DNA from: Bacteroidia bacterium
Lineage (GTDB): Bacteria > Bacteroidota > Bacteroidia > NS11-12g > UBA9320
Length of the DNA stretch: 64,000 bases
Reading direction: 5' to 3'
NCBI GenBank assembly: GCA_018402155.1
Contig: JAGYJG010000001.1
Coordinates: 1,190,198 to 1,254,197 of the forward strand
Shown: in pieces, positions 49,864 through 58,342 of the stretch
Numbering within the stretch: position 1 is the first letter of the stretch
How the letters are laid out: every line of letters starts with the position of its first letter
The notes under the pieces: generated by a model
What the model saw: only the letters and a program-made list of their open reading frames with translations
Databases searched by the model: none
What the model was told of the DNA's origin: nothing
Program-made: the position numbers and the translations under genes

Positions 49864-51405
49864 TTAATAAAAAAACAGACCAACTTTATCCTGTTTTTTC
49901 ATTCCAAAGTTTGAGCATATTGTCGCCTCTGTAAGATGAGCTATAGAAATGTGATTTATAAGGTGGATGTTGCGCTCTTGAACCTCATTTTTATTAAAGT
50001 ATAGCGCCTTTACTTTTAACATCTTACTCAACTCAATATTCTCTTTGCTTTTCTTAATTAACTGCTCTTTTGCTAGTGAATTTAGCTCATTTAATTTCGG
50101 CACTATTTTACTAATTTTACCCGACAAATTAAATCCCGGAAATGTATCAGCAGCCAATCGCTCATAACCATTTAATTTATCAATTAAAGCATTGTGGAGA
50201 CTCTCAAAATCTTCGCTAAGATTTGCTATTTTGACATCATAGTGTGCTGCCACGGTCTCATCAGTGGCAAAAAAAAGTTCAAAATCCAAAATATCATAGT
50301 TTTCCGCTATTTTCTTTGGCATAACAATATTAGATGTTCTCAGATGTAGAATTGGCATTGGCATAGCATAGTTATCAAACAAGCCTTTTAGTTGCAGCCA
50401 ATATTTAAGCTCACTAGGCCCCGCCACGTATAGGACATTCGGCAAAACCCACTCCTGATATAGTGGTCTTAGCGCAGCATTCGGGCTTAGGTCATACGTA
50501 TTGTAACTTGAGGAAGCTACTGTTTGCTCATTTAATTCAACTTTTTCTCTTTCATTGGTTGTCATTGCAAAAAGATTGCAAGAACGAATATGCAACTGCC
50601 TTTGGTGACCTGCCAACTCTAACTGCTCACTAAATGCGGTCAATGCCGTGTAATTTTTTCCTTGAAGTTCATCTGACAGTACCTCCCTAAAACTGTGCTT
50701 CATTTCTGAATTATCAGCATCTAAGATAACCAAACCTGTATGACCCAAATATGAATGTAATAATCGTCTAAAAGCAACACTCAAATTAGGTGAGGAAGCA
50801 TACACCGAAATACATGTGTCCAAAAACTCATTCTGCTGCTCAGAAAAATTGTACGCACCCTTAATGTATATAAATAATTCTGCCACACCTTCTGGCTTCA
50901 TCCTACCTACTGCACCTTTTTGATTGGTATCCCACTGTAGCTTATTTCCGAAAATATTAATTTCTGCTATCTCCTCTAAGTCATGGTCTTCGGTTGCCAT
51001 CCAAAACACAGGCACAAAATTAAAATCCGTATATTTTTTTTTTAGCTCTTGAGCTATAGCAATAGTATCATACGCCTTATAAAAGACGTATAGAGGACCT
51101 AATCCCAAGTGAATTTGTTGCCCAGTGGTGACAGTGTATGTATCACTTGAATAAAGGTTTTCAAGATTTTTTTTTAGTTTTCCTTCTATCTCCAAACTAG
51201 CCTCCTGGTACTGTTTTTTAAGAACAGAAACAAGTGTTTCGCGTTGATGTGCACTAAAGTTCTTTTTCCCATTTAGTGCTTTGCTTATTGCATCTATATT
51301 TGGTTTGTATGTACGAAGATGATCTAACTTAGAAGAGTGATAATAGTCTTCTAAGAATTCATTATTGAAAAAAGTAGATCGTCTGTCCAATACTCTATGT
51401 TCCAT
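49864..51405 (-). CDS. bshC: bacillithiol biosynthesis cysteine-adding enzyme BshC
   Basis: A 513-residue enzyme thought to add cysteine to glucosaminyl-malate, the last step of bacillithiol synthesis. Diagnostic stretches are TVTTGQQIHLGLGPLYVFYKA (split across residues 95-115), VPVFWMATEDHDLEEI, and the central AGPSELKYWLQL near 335. Its single-base overlap with rimO indicates coupling. No bshA or bshB is in the window, so the rest of the pathway is elsewhere. Presence of BshC suggests the organism uses bacillithiol as its thiol. Confidence 0.92.
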   Translation of the reverse strand: MEHRVLDRRSTFFNNEFLEDYYHSSKLDHLRTYKPNIDAISKALNGKKNFSAHQRETLVSVLKKQYQEASLEIEGKLKKNLENLYSSDTYTVTTGQQIHLGLGPLYVFYKAYDTIAIAQELKKKYTDFNFVPVFWMATEDHDLEEIAEINIFGNKLQWDTNQKGAVGRMKPEGVAELFIYIKGAYNFSEQQNEFLDTCISVYASSPNLSVAFRRLLHSYLGHTGLVILDADNSEMKHSFREVLSDELQGKNYTALTAFSEQLELAGHQRQLHIRSCNLFAMTTNEREKVELNEQTVASSSYNTYDLSPNAALRPLYQEWVLPNVLYVAGPSELKYWLQLKGLFDNYAMPMPILHLRTSNIVMPKKIAENYDILDFELFFATDETVAAHYDVKIANLSEDFESLHNALIDKLNGYERLAADTFPGFNLSGKISKIVPKLNELNSLAKEQLIKKSKENIELSKMLKVKALYFNKNEVQERNIHLINHISIAHLTEATICSNFGMKKQDKVGLFFY

Positions 51406-52715
51406 TACCTATCTAATTTCGCCATTAAATCAAATGCTTCTGCGCCAGTAATCAAGGTATCCACAAAATCTCCAGTGCGCACATATCCCTCGCTTATTGG
51501 CAATATTACTTCATTATCTACTTCGGGGGAATCGTACTGCGTTCTTCCTATATAGCTATCTCCTTCTATTCTATCTATAAGCACACGTTGCCTTGTACCT
51601 ACAAGCTGCCTGTTATTTTCAACAGATATGTCGTGCTGTATATTCATTATTTCTTCAGCTCGAGCGGCCTTAGTTTCTTCTGCCACGTGATTTTCTAAAG
51701 TGCCAGCGTGCGTTCCTTCCTCATGTGAATAGGTAAATACTCCAAGCCTATTGAACTTATAATGTTGCACAAAATTCACAATATCCTGAAAATCTTCTTC
51801 ATACTCTCCTGGATGTCCAAGCAATAAGGTTGTTCTGAGTGCTATGCCGCTAACTTCGGATTTTATTCTATCTAATACTTCTTCGGTTCTTCGTTTGGTG
51901 ATGCCTCTACGCATCGTTTTGAGCACATTGTCTGATATGTGTTGTATAGGAATATCAAGGTACTTGCATATATTGGGCTTGCTATTCATTATAGGTAATA
52001 CTTCAAAAGGAAACTTTGATGGGTAAGCATAGTGCAGTCTAATCCATTCTAGGCCCTCTATATCACTTAACCTATCCATCAATTCATGGAGCCTGCGCTC
52101 GCCGTACAAGTCTATACCATAGTAGGTAGAATCCTGGGCAATAAGCATAATCTCTTTTACTCCGTTTCGTACCAGTTTTTTTGCTTCGATTACTAAATCG
52201 TCTATTGGCTTACTAACGTGTCCTCCACGCATAAGCGGTATGGCACAGAAAGAGCAAGGTCGATCGCATCCTTCCGAAATTTTCATATAAGCATAATGCT
52301 TGGCCACTGATGATATGCGTTCACCCAAAAGTTCTTTTCTATAGTCAACACCTACTTGATTTAATAGCTGAGGAAGTTCAAAGGTACCGTACCACTTGTC
52401 CACTTCAGGTATTTCTGGCGACAAGTCTTCTTTGTATCGTTCAGACAAACAACCGGTTACAATAAGATGCTCAATTCTCCCTGCTTTTTTTTCTTCGGCA
52501 TACGCCAAAATAGTATCTATACTTTCTTGTTTGGCGTTATCGATAAACCCGCACGTATTGATAATAATGGTATCAGCATCTTTTGAATCTTCGTGCACGG
52601 TGTGCACATTTCCAGCCTCTAGTTGCGCTTGGAGCACTTCACTATCAACGGTATTTTTGGAACACCCAAGTGTTACGATAGAAACTTTATTGGGTTTATA
52701 ACTTTTCGTTTTCAT
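51405..52715 (-). CDS. rimO: ribosomal protein S12 methylthiotransferase RimO
   Basis: A 436-residue radical-SAM enzyme that methylthiolates an aspartate of ribosomal protein S12. The N-terminal cluster domain has TLGCSKNTVDSE and further Cys in INTCGF and VTGCLSERY; the radical-SAM motif is EGCDRPCSFCAIP (about 147-159, CxxxCxxC); a C-terminal TRAM domain follows (RVLIDRIEGDSYIGRT). It starts six bases after ftsY and overlaps bshC by one base. The ftsY-rimO pairing is conserved in Bacteroidota. Confidence 0.95.
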   Translation of the reverse strand: MKTKSYKPNKVSIVTLGCSKNTVDSEVLQAQLEAGNVHTVHEDSKDADTIIINTCGFIDNAKQESIDTILAYAEEKKAGRIEHLIVTGCLSERYKEDLSPEIPEVDKWYGTFELPQLLNQVGVDYRKELLGERISSVAKHYAYMKISEGCDRPCSFCAIPLMRGGHVSKPIDDLVIEAKKLVRNGVKEIMLIAQDSTYYGIDLYGERRLHELMDRLSDIEGLEWIRLHYAYPSKFPFEVLPIMNSKPNICKYLDIPIQHISDNVLKTMRRGITKRRTEEVLDRIKSEVSGIALRTTLLLGHPGEYEEDFQDIVNFVQHYKFNRLGVFTYSHEEGTHAGTLENHVAEETKAARAEEIMNIQHDISVENNRQLVGTRQRVLIDRIEGDSYIGRTQYDSPEVDNEVILPISEGYVRTGDFVDTLITGAEAFDLMAKLDR

Positions 52716-52721
52716 TGTATT

Positions 52722-53672
52722 CTATTTCACAAAAAGGGAATTAACAAAACGAGTAGCATCAAAAATTTGCAAATCATTTATTTGCTCACCCACCCCTATG
52801 TATTTAACCGGAATATTAAACTGATCACTAATACCAATGACAACTCCTCCCTTTGCAGTGCCATCTAGTTTGGTGAGAGCAAGAGCAGTGACATCTGTAG
52901 CTGCAGTAAACTGTTTTGCTTGTTCAAAAGCATTTTGACCTGTACTTGCGTCTAGCACTAGAAGTACTTCATGAGGTGCCCCGGCTACTTGCTTATCCAT
53001 CACTCTCTTTATTTTAGACAACTCATTCATCAGATTCACTTTATTATGAAGTCGTCCTGCAGTATCTATTATTACGACATCAGCATCTATTTCACTGCCA
53101 TATTTTACTGCCTCAAAGGCAACTGCAGCGGGGTCTGTATTCATCCCTTTTGAAACTACTTGCACCCCTACTCGGTCACCCCAAATTTTTATTTGATCTA
53201 CAGCCGCAGCTCTAAATGTATCTGCTGCTCCGAGTACAACTTTCAATCCTTGTTCTTTAAACATATTTGAAAGCTTACCTATAGTGGTAGTTTTACCTAC
53301 GCCATTAACGCCTACTACCATTATCACATACGGTTTGGAGCTACGATCGATAGCAACAATTTCCTTTTCACTTACAAGATGCGCTATCTCTGCCTTCAGC
53401 ATTTCATTTAGCTCGCCCTCTCCTAAATATTTATCTTTAGATACACGAGCTTCGATACGCTCAATTATTTTTACTGTAGTTGCTACACCAACATCCGAAG
53501 ATATGAGTACTTCCTCCAATTCATCCAAAAAATCATTATCAATATAACTTTTACCAGCAACAGCTCTAGAAATTTTTCCAAATAAAGAACTCCGGGTTCT
53601 TTCCAAACCTTGGTCTAGCTTATCGTTTTGCTCTGCTGTCGGTTTCTTATTAAAGAAATCTAATAGTCCCAT
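52722..53672 (-). CDS. ftsY: signal recognition particle receptor FtsY
   Basis: A 316-residue SRP GTPase that docks ribosomes at the inner membrane. The N-domain occupies about 20-95; the G-domain has GVNGVGKTTTIGKL (about 119-132), DTFRAAAVDQ, DTAGRLHN and TKLDGTAKGG. The acidic A domain of proteobacterial FtsY is reduced to a short N-terminus. It lies downstream of the L28-L33-bL38 genes but behind a terminator hairpin, and is followed closely by rimO and bshC. Confidence 0.95.
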   Translation of the reverse strand: MGLLDFFNKKPTAEQNDKLDQGLERTRSSLFGKISRAVAGKSYIDNDFLDELEEVLISSDVGVATTVKIIERIEARVSKDKYLGEGELNEMLKAEIAHLVSEKEIVAIDRSSKPYVIMVVGVNGVGKTTTIGKLSNMFKEQGLKVVLGAADTFRAAAVDQIKIWGDRVGVQVVSKGMNTDPAAVAFEAVKYGSEIDADVVIIDTAGRLHNKVNLMNELSKIKRVMDKQVAGAPHEVLLVLDASTGQNAFEQAKQFTAATDVTALALTKLDGTAKGGVVIGISDQFNIPVKYIGVGEQINDLQIFDATRFVNSLFVK

Positions 53673-53686
53673 GGTATGATATAAAC

Positions 53687-53715
53687 AAAAAAGCTTCCTC
53701 TAGAAGAAGGAAGCT
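53687..53715 (-). terminator. terminator between bL38 and ftsY
   Basis: On the minus strand AGCTTCC (53715-53709) pairs with GGAAGCT (53698-53692) and is followed by a T run (to 53687). It lies 15 bases before the ftsY start, so ftsY must rely on read-through or on a promoter overlapping the hairpin. Confidence 0.75.
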
Positions 53716-53748
53716 AAATCTTTTTTAAATTATATTTGAAAAAACGAA

Positions 53749-53904
53749 TTACTTAGCCAACGCTTCTTGAACAGATTCGGTAGGCATCATTTCTTCCCTA
53801 AACGAGTAGGCGCCCGTTTTAGGTGATTTGACACATCGTATAACTTTAGCCCAATCTCTTCCCGAGCCTGCTTTCTTTAAGGTTGCTACTACTTTCTTTG
53901 CCAT
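53749..53904 (-). CDS. DUF4295 ribosomal protein bL38
   Basis: A 51-residue basic protein starting MAKKVVATLKKAG and continuing RDWAKVIRCVKSPKTGAYSFREEMM, a clear DUF4295 member. To my knowledge this Bacteroidota-specific family was identified as a large-subunit ribosomal protein, bL38, in the Flavobacterium johnsoniae ribosome structure. It sits one base after rpmG in the conserved rpmB-rpmG-DUF4295-ftsY order. The protein is usually missed by length filters. Confidence 0.92.
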   Translation of the reverse strand: MAKKVVATLKKAGSGRDWAKVIRCVKSPKTGAYSFREEMMPTESVQEALAK

Positions 53905-53905
53905 A

Positions 53906-54088
53906 TTATTTAATCTCTTTGTGTACTGTTACTTTTTTCATGAACTTATTGTATTTCTTTAGTTCAATTCGTTCCGTTGTATTTCTCTTATTTTTTGTCG
54001 TGATATATCTAGACATACCTGGAACACCCGAGCCTTTTTGCTCAGTACATTCCAAAATAACTTGTACTCTGTTTCCTTTTTTTGCCAT
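53906..54088 (-). CDS. rpmG: 50S ribosomal protein L33
   Basis: A 60-residue L33 near the ribosomal E site. It begins [21 protein letters not shown] and has [20 protein letters not shown], the family core. Only one Cys (Cys14) is present, so it is the zinc-free form. It is seven bases after rpmB and one base before the bL38 gene. Confidence 0.95.
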   Translation of the reverse strand: MAKKGNRVQVILECTEQKGSGVPGMSRYITTKNKRNTTERIELKKYNKFMKKVTVHKEIK

Positions 54089-54095
54089 TGCTTAC

Positions 54096-54329
54096 TTATA
54101 TTTTACCGTTCTTCAACAAACTATTGAGGCAAGCGCTTATTCCTTTTTTGTTGATTGTTTTCAACGCAGAAGTACTTACCTTTAATGTAATCCACTCATC
54201 TTGTTCAGGAAGATAAAACTTTTTGGTTTGAAGATTTGGATAAAATCTTCTCTTAGTTCTTCTCTTAGAGTGAGAAACATTATTTCCACTCATCGCTTTC
54301 TTACCTGTTAAATCACAAACTCTAGACAT
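54096..54329 (-). CDS. rpmB: 50S ribosomal protein L28
   Basis: A 77-residue L28: MSRVCDLTGKKAMSGNNVSHSKRRTKRRF with KFYLPEQDEWITLKVSTSALKTINKKG. The N-terminal Cys of the zinc form is present singly and the second pair is absent. It is the first gene of the ribosomal trio and has the TTTGCAGCCC promoter extension upstream. Confidence 0.95.
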   Translation of the reverse strand: MSRVCDLTGKKAMSGNNVSHSKRRTKRRFYPNLQTKKFYLPEQDEWITLKVSTSALKTINKKGISACLNSLLKNGKI

Positions 54330-54337
54330 TCCTCTCT

Positions 54338-54357
54338 TTTTTAGGGCTGCAAATATG
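54338..54357 (-). promoter_or_regulatory. promoter of rpmB-rpmG-bL38
   Basis: CATATTTG (54350-54357, one mismatch to TAnnTTTG) runs into CAGCCCTAAAAA. The 16 bases TTTGCAGCCCTAAAAA (54338-54353) are identical to those at the rpsF promoter, and the leader to the ATG is about 14 bases. Confidence 0.6.
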
Positions 54358-54525
54358 TATCTATTATTTTATCTTTCCAACTCTTAATGGCAATTATTAT
54401 AAAAATAATACGCTTATCGGTATTCTGACATAACTAAGTTCTATGCAACTACCTCAGTGAACAAAATTGTGTGATATCGCCTTGCGAAGGGATTCACTAC
54501 CTTGATGACTATTATACTTGCCTAA

Positions 54526-55749
54526 TTAAGGATACAATAAGTACTTGTGTCTCATCTTTTTGTACGCTTCCAATTCCGCTTTCCAGCTATCTCGAATTTC
54601 ACTCTCAGTTAATCTATTTTCTATTTGATCTCTCAGGTTTTTATTCCCCGCTAATTTATAAAAAAACGGCTTAAAAAACGGGCCGTCAGATGTTGAATTG
54701 GACATATAAAACAGTAATAGCCAATCCAACTTTAGTCTAGGGTTAGCAAATAATTCCCCACTCTTTACATCCTGTACACGAACGCCTGTGCAAACTTTAT
54801 TCTCGTGTTTTGGCTCATCTGATATACCTGGAATACTGACTGGTTTGAAACTAAAATCACTCTCAAATCCTGGCCTACCTAATACTTGAAATGGCTCTTG
54901 TGTCCCTCTGCCTACACTAACATTTGTACCCTCAAACATTCCCAGGTAAGGATATAAATAAACTGCATTCATATTGGGTAAATTGGGACTAGGTTTTATG
55001 GGTAATTGATACAAACTGTCATGAGTATAGTTAACACAAGGTATCACGCTTATATCGCATTTTATTTTATCGGCCAACCATTTCTCACCATTAATCATAC
55101 CAGCAAGCTCTCCTACAGTAAGCCCGTGTACTATTGGAATAGGATGCATACCGATAAATGATTTATAATCAGATTGTAAAATGGGTCCATCTATATAAAA
55201 TCCGTTGGGATTTGGACGGTCCAAAACAATTACTTTTTTACCCTGCTCAGCGCATGCCTCCATAACATAATGCATAGTTGATATATAGGTATAAAAACGG
55301 ACACCCACATCTTGTATATCAAAAACTACAACATCAATATCTATGAGCATATCCGTTGTAGGTTTCTTGTTTTTCCCATACAATGACACCACAGACAGTC
55401 CTGTTTTAAGATCTTTACCATTACTTATAATAGCACCAGCACTATGGTCACCTCTAAACCCGTGCTCAGGAGCAAAAACTTTCACAATATTGATACCCAA
55501 AGCTCGAAGTGTGTCTACTAAATGTACATTTGCTATGGCTGATGTTTGATTTACTACAGTAGCCACTCTTTTATTTTTTAGCAGGTCAAGATAAAGTTCA
55601 AAACGTGCGGCGCCCACTACAATCGGACTATCTGTTTTGGCAGCTGTTTGGCTAATCTGGAAATTTTGATTGCTAGTAAATCCGTAATCTGCCGATTTAC
55701 AGGCAACGAAAATTGACATCAAAAGCATAATAAATACGGATTTCTTCAT
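54526..55749 (-). CDS. DUF1343 (NamZ-like) exo-beta-N-acetylmuramidase, lipoprotein
   Basis: A 407-residue lipoprotein (signal MKKSVFIMLLMSIFVAC) of the DUF1343 family. Members such as NamZ/YbbC are exo-acting N-acetylmuramidases (GH171) that recycle peptidoglycan; this function is taken from the family. Visible features are VVNQTSAI, FAPEHGFRGD, SLYGKNKKPT, DIDVVVFDIQDVGVRFYTYI, VLDRPNPNGFY and FEGTNVSVGRGTQEPF. The frame opens twelve codons earlier, but the ATG at 55749 starts a perfect lipoprotein signal. It is divergent from the ABC permease gene, with overlapping promoters. Confidence 0.88.
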   Translation of the reverse strand: MKKSVFIMLLMSIFVACKSADYGFTSNQNFQISQTAAKTDSPIVVGAARFELYLDLLKNKRVATVVNQTSAIANVHLVDTLRALGINIVKVFAPEHGFRGDHSAGAIISNGKDLKTGLSVVSLYGKNKKPTTDMLIDIDVVVFDIQDVGVRFYTYISTMHYVMEACAEQGKKVIVLDRPNPNGFYIDGPILQSDYKSFIGMHPIPIVHGLTVGELAGMINGEKWLADKIKCDISVIPCVNYTHDSLYQLPIKPSPNLPNMNAVYLYPYLGMFEGTNVSVGRGTQEPFQVLGRPGFESDFSFKPVSIPGISDEPKHENKVCTGVRVQDVKSGELFANPRLKLDWLLLFYMSNSTSDGPFFKPFFYKLAGNKNLRDQIENRLTESEIRDSWKAELEAYKKMRHKYLLYP

Positions 55750-55758
55750 ATAAGTTTT

Positions 55759-55780
55759 TAATCTTGCAACTTCAAAAGTA
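55759..55780. promoter_or_regulatory. overlapping divergent promoters
   Basis: TACTTTTG on the minus strand (55773-55780, exact match) serves the DUF1343 gene; TAATCTTG on the plus strand (55759-55766, one mismatch) serves the permease gene, whose ATG begins at 55780. The two -7 elements are six bases apart, so polymerases should compete. Confidence 0.55.
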
Positions 55781-57012
55781 TGCAATTAGGCTATTACATA
55801 GCAAAGAAACTCAGCCTTAGTAAGCAACAATCCTTTACTAAAACGATCACTGTACTAGCCATATCTGCTGTGAGTATCAGTGTTTGCGTGGTCATTTTAG
55901 CGTTGGGTATTTTACTAGGTTTCAAAAAAGAAATACGTTCTAAAGTACGAGGATACGCCGGCGACATTAGCGTTTCAAGTTACCAATTGGCAGAGGGAAG
56001 TGAGTCCAATTTATTTACTATTAACCCAGGTTTTACGCAAAAAGCTAAAGACCTAAATGAAGTAGAGTCTATTTTCCCATTCATACATAAAGCGGGCATA
56101 CTAAAATCTGATTCTACACTAGAAGGCATTATTTTTAAAGCCTTACCAGATGATTATGACTTTACATTTTTTAAAAAACACCTGAAACGAGGGGTAATTC
56201 CTGTTTACACGGATAGTAGCGATAGCTACGATATTTTACTTTCTGAATACACTGCTACAATAATGAAGGTAGATACCGGTGAAAGGCTAAATCTTTATTT
56301 CATAGACCAAAACGATGTTAGGCGGCGCAAGCCAAAGGTAGTAGGTATATTTAATACTGGTTTGCAGGAATTTGACAAACAATTTGCAATAGCTCATTTG
56401 CGCAGCATTCAGCGGCTTTCGAGCTCAGACTATACCACCGCATACACCAAAGCATCCGGATACGAAATACGTATTGTAGACCCGACAAACACATTCAAAA
56501 CACAACAAAAAATCAGCCTTTTGTTAGATTATAACTATGCCATAAATACCATTGAAGAACTCTATCCCGTTATGTTTCAATGGCTTAATATCGTTGACAA
56601 TAATGTCATTGTAATCATTGTTCTTATGTTTATTGTGGCTATTATTAATATCATTACGGTTTTGCTAATTTTGATTATTGACCGAATACCAATGATAGGA
56701 TTACTTAAGGCTATGGGCGCTTCCTCAAGTAAAGTGATGGGAATATTTCGTTGGCAGGGCCTTTTTATTCTTACAGGTGGTTTGCTACTTGGAAATGTAG
56801 TAGCTTTAATAGCAGCGTATTTGCAAATCCACTATCATATTATACGTTTAGATGCTGACACATATTACATGGACGCTGTACCTTTCTCACTACCTTTGGC
56901 ACATTGGTTTTTAATCAATTTGGGCGCTTTATTGGTGTGTTTCATTTTTACCCATATACCTGTTAAGTTGGTCAGTAGTGTTAAGCCGTCAGAAAGTATA
57001 AAATTTCGCTAA
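55780..57012 (+). CDS. ABC transporter permease, LolC/LolE-like
   Basis: A 410-residue inner-membrane protein of the FtsX/MacB permease superfamily: one N-terminal helix (about 22-45), a periplasmic domain of about 220 residues, and three C-terminal helices (about 275-300, 318-345, 375-398). The architecture and GLLKAMGASSSKVMGIFRWQG resemble the lipoprotein-releasing LolC/LolE subunits, which extract lipoproteins for LolA. No ATPase gene is adjacent. Given the LolA homologue in this window, a Lol role is reasonable but not proved. Confidence 0.8.
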   Translation: MQLGYYIAKKLSLSKQQSFTKTITVLAISAVSISVCVVILALGILLGFKKEIRSKVRGYAGDISVSSYQLAEGSESNLFTINPGFTQKAKDLNEVESIFPFIHKAGILKSDSTLEGIIFKALPDDYDFTFFKKHLKRGVIPVYTDSSDSYDILLSEYTATIMKVDTGERLNLYFIDQNDVRRRKPKVVGIFNTGLQEFDKQFAIAHLRSIQRLSSSDYTTAYTKASGYEIRIVDPTNTFKTQQKISLLLDYNYAINTIEELYPVMFQWLNIVDNNVIVIIVLMFIVAIINIITVLLILIIDRIPMIGLLKAMGASSSKVMGIFRWQGLFILTGGLLLGNVVALIAAYLQIHYHIIRLDADTYYMDAVPFSLPLAHWFLINLGALLVCFIFTHIPVKLVSSVKPSESIKFR

Positions 57013-57018
57013 AATTTC

Positions 57019-57180
57019 TCATCGTCTGTGTTCCGGAACATTTCTGTGCTCATATGGACAGTTTTTACATTTGTTTCCGCAGCACGTCCCCCGTTTTAGG
57101 TGATAAGCCGCTGTAAAAACTACAAATCCATCCTCGTTCAAGTAATAGTCTCCAACCTCATCCTTCGATTTATCCGCCAT
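57019..57180 (-). CDS. small DUF5522 zinc-knuckle-like protein
   Basis: A 53-residue protein: starts MADKSKDEVGDYYLNEDG, then FVVFTAAYHLKRGTCCGNKCKNCPYEH. The pattern YHLKRGxCCGNxCxxCPY is the DUF5522 signature, with four cysteines (33, 34, 38, 41) likely to bind a metal. The function is unknown; such genes are found across Bacteroidota, often beside unrelated neighbours. It is short enough to be skipped by ordinary gene length cut-offs. It lies tail-to-tail with the permease gene (six-base gap). Confidence 0.85.
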   Translation of the reverse strand: MADKSKDEVGDYYLNEDGFVVFTAAYHLKRGTCCGNKCKNCPYEHRNVPEHRR

Positions 57181-57728
57181 GGTTTACATTAATTTCCTAA
57201 GGTCTTAGTTTATAGATAGACGTCTTGTTAACAATCAATACGCTCATTAGTTTGTGCTGCTTCTACGCTAATTAGTGGCTATAAGAACTCCTGCTTTAAA
57301 TATCTATAGACATTTCATGTGATGAATAGATGAAAAAATTTCTCGCCTTTCGCTGCTAAAACTAAATGAACTACACTGAGTAATTCGATAATTTCAACAC
57401 TAATCCTGATAGTCACCTTCTTAAAAAAATAAAAAACATACACGTTGCACGATCTAAAAATTGCACAAAATCATAGGCAAGGAACTAAATATGCCTAAAT
57501 AAGTGGTTATTGACTTATCTAAACCAAACAAACCATAAATGCCCGCCATTATCTCCGTTTTACAGTATTGTCGAGTTAATGGCCGTCATAGCATAAAATA
57601 TATACGTGTAAAAGGTATCTGAACAAATAACTACTAATCAACCATTAAAGAAACAAGAGATTAGAACAGTTTTTTAAAATTTATCAAAAGCTAAAAGTAA
57701 GATAGGTATACGTTGATAAATCAGGCAC
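57181..57728. other. 548-base gap without a recognisable gene
   Basis: This is AT-rich sequence with stops in all frames. It must contain the promoter of the DUF5522 gene and the end of rnhB, both on the minus strand. I see no hairpin terminator, tRNA or riboswitch, and no clear pseudogene. Confidence 0.5.
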
Positions 57729-58310
57729 TCAAAGCTTTTTTATACTGAAAGTCATTCGATGACAGTCTAAATAACCAAAATCGTCAATAGCCTGAATATG
57801 TTGGGGAGTGCCATAACCTTTGTGTTTTTCAAATCCGTACCGAGGGTATTTGAGTGCTATACTTTCCATGTATTCATCTCGGTGTGTCTTTGCCAAAATA
57901 CTAGCAGCAGCTATACTTTTATATTTTGCATCTCCTTTGATTATTGTGGTGTGTGGTATAAAGTCATAGTTTTTAAATCGATTACCATCTATCAATAAAT
58001 GTTCCGGTCGGACTTTTAATTTTGCAATTGCACGTTGCATGGCAAGTATGCTACAATTTAGTATGTTATATTGCTCTATTTCTCGTTCAGTGCACCATGC
58101 AACAGACCAAGCTACAGCCTTATTCTCTATTTGTAAGCGCAGCAGATTTCGCGTAGTTTCTTTTAGCTTTTTAGAATCATCTAAAAGTGGTAATCTCGAT
58201 CTAGGTGGAAGTATTACAGCTGCAGCATATACTCGGCCAGCCAAACAACCACGACCAGCTTCATCGCACCCAGCTTCTATGAGTCCTTTTTGCAAATAGC
58301 TTTTGAGCAT
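57729..58310 (-). CDS. rnhB: ribonuclease HII
   Basis: A 193-residue enzyme that cuts the RNA strand of RNA-DNA hybrids and removes single ribonucleotides from DNA. The acidic active site appears as GCDEAGRGCLAG (Asp15, Glu16 region), the third aspartate in LLIDGN and the fourth in KTHRDEYM. KSIAAASILAKTHRDE and GYGTPQHIQAI are typical. Length is standard. The methyltransferase gene is divergent, and its -33 promoter element lies inside the rnhB start region. Confidence 0.95.
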   Translation of the reverse strand: MLKSYLQKGLIEAGCDEAGRGCLAGRVYAAAVILPPRSRLPLLDDSKKLKETTRNLLRLQIENKAVAWSVAWCTEREIEQYNILNCSILAMQRAIAKLKVRPEHLLIDGNRFKNYDFIPHTTIIKGDAKYKSIAAASILAKTHRDEYMESIALKYPRYGFEKHKGYGTPQHIQAIDDFGYLDCHRMTFSIKKL

Positions 58311-58333
58311 AGAACAAAAATAACATAAATTTG
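58303..58333 (+). promoter_or_regulatory. promoter of the methyltransferase gene
   Basis: TTG at 58303-58305 and TAAATTTG at 58326-58333, 20 bases apart, match the -33/-7 pattern. A TTG codon that could open the frame (58331) lies inside the -7 element, so translation should begin at the ATG at 58343. Confidence 0.65.
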
Positions 58334-58342
58334 CACTACGAT

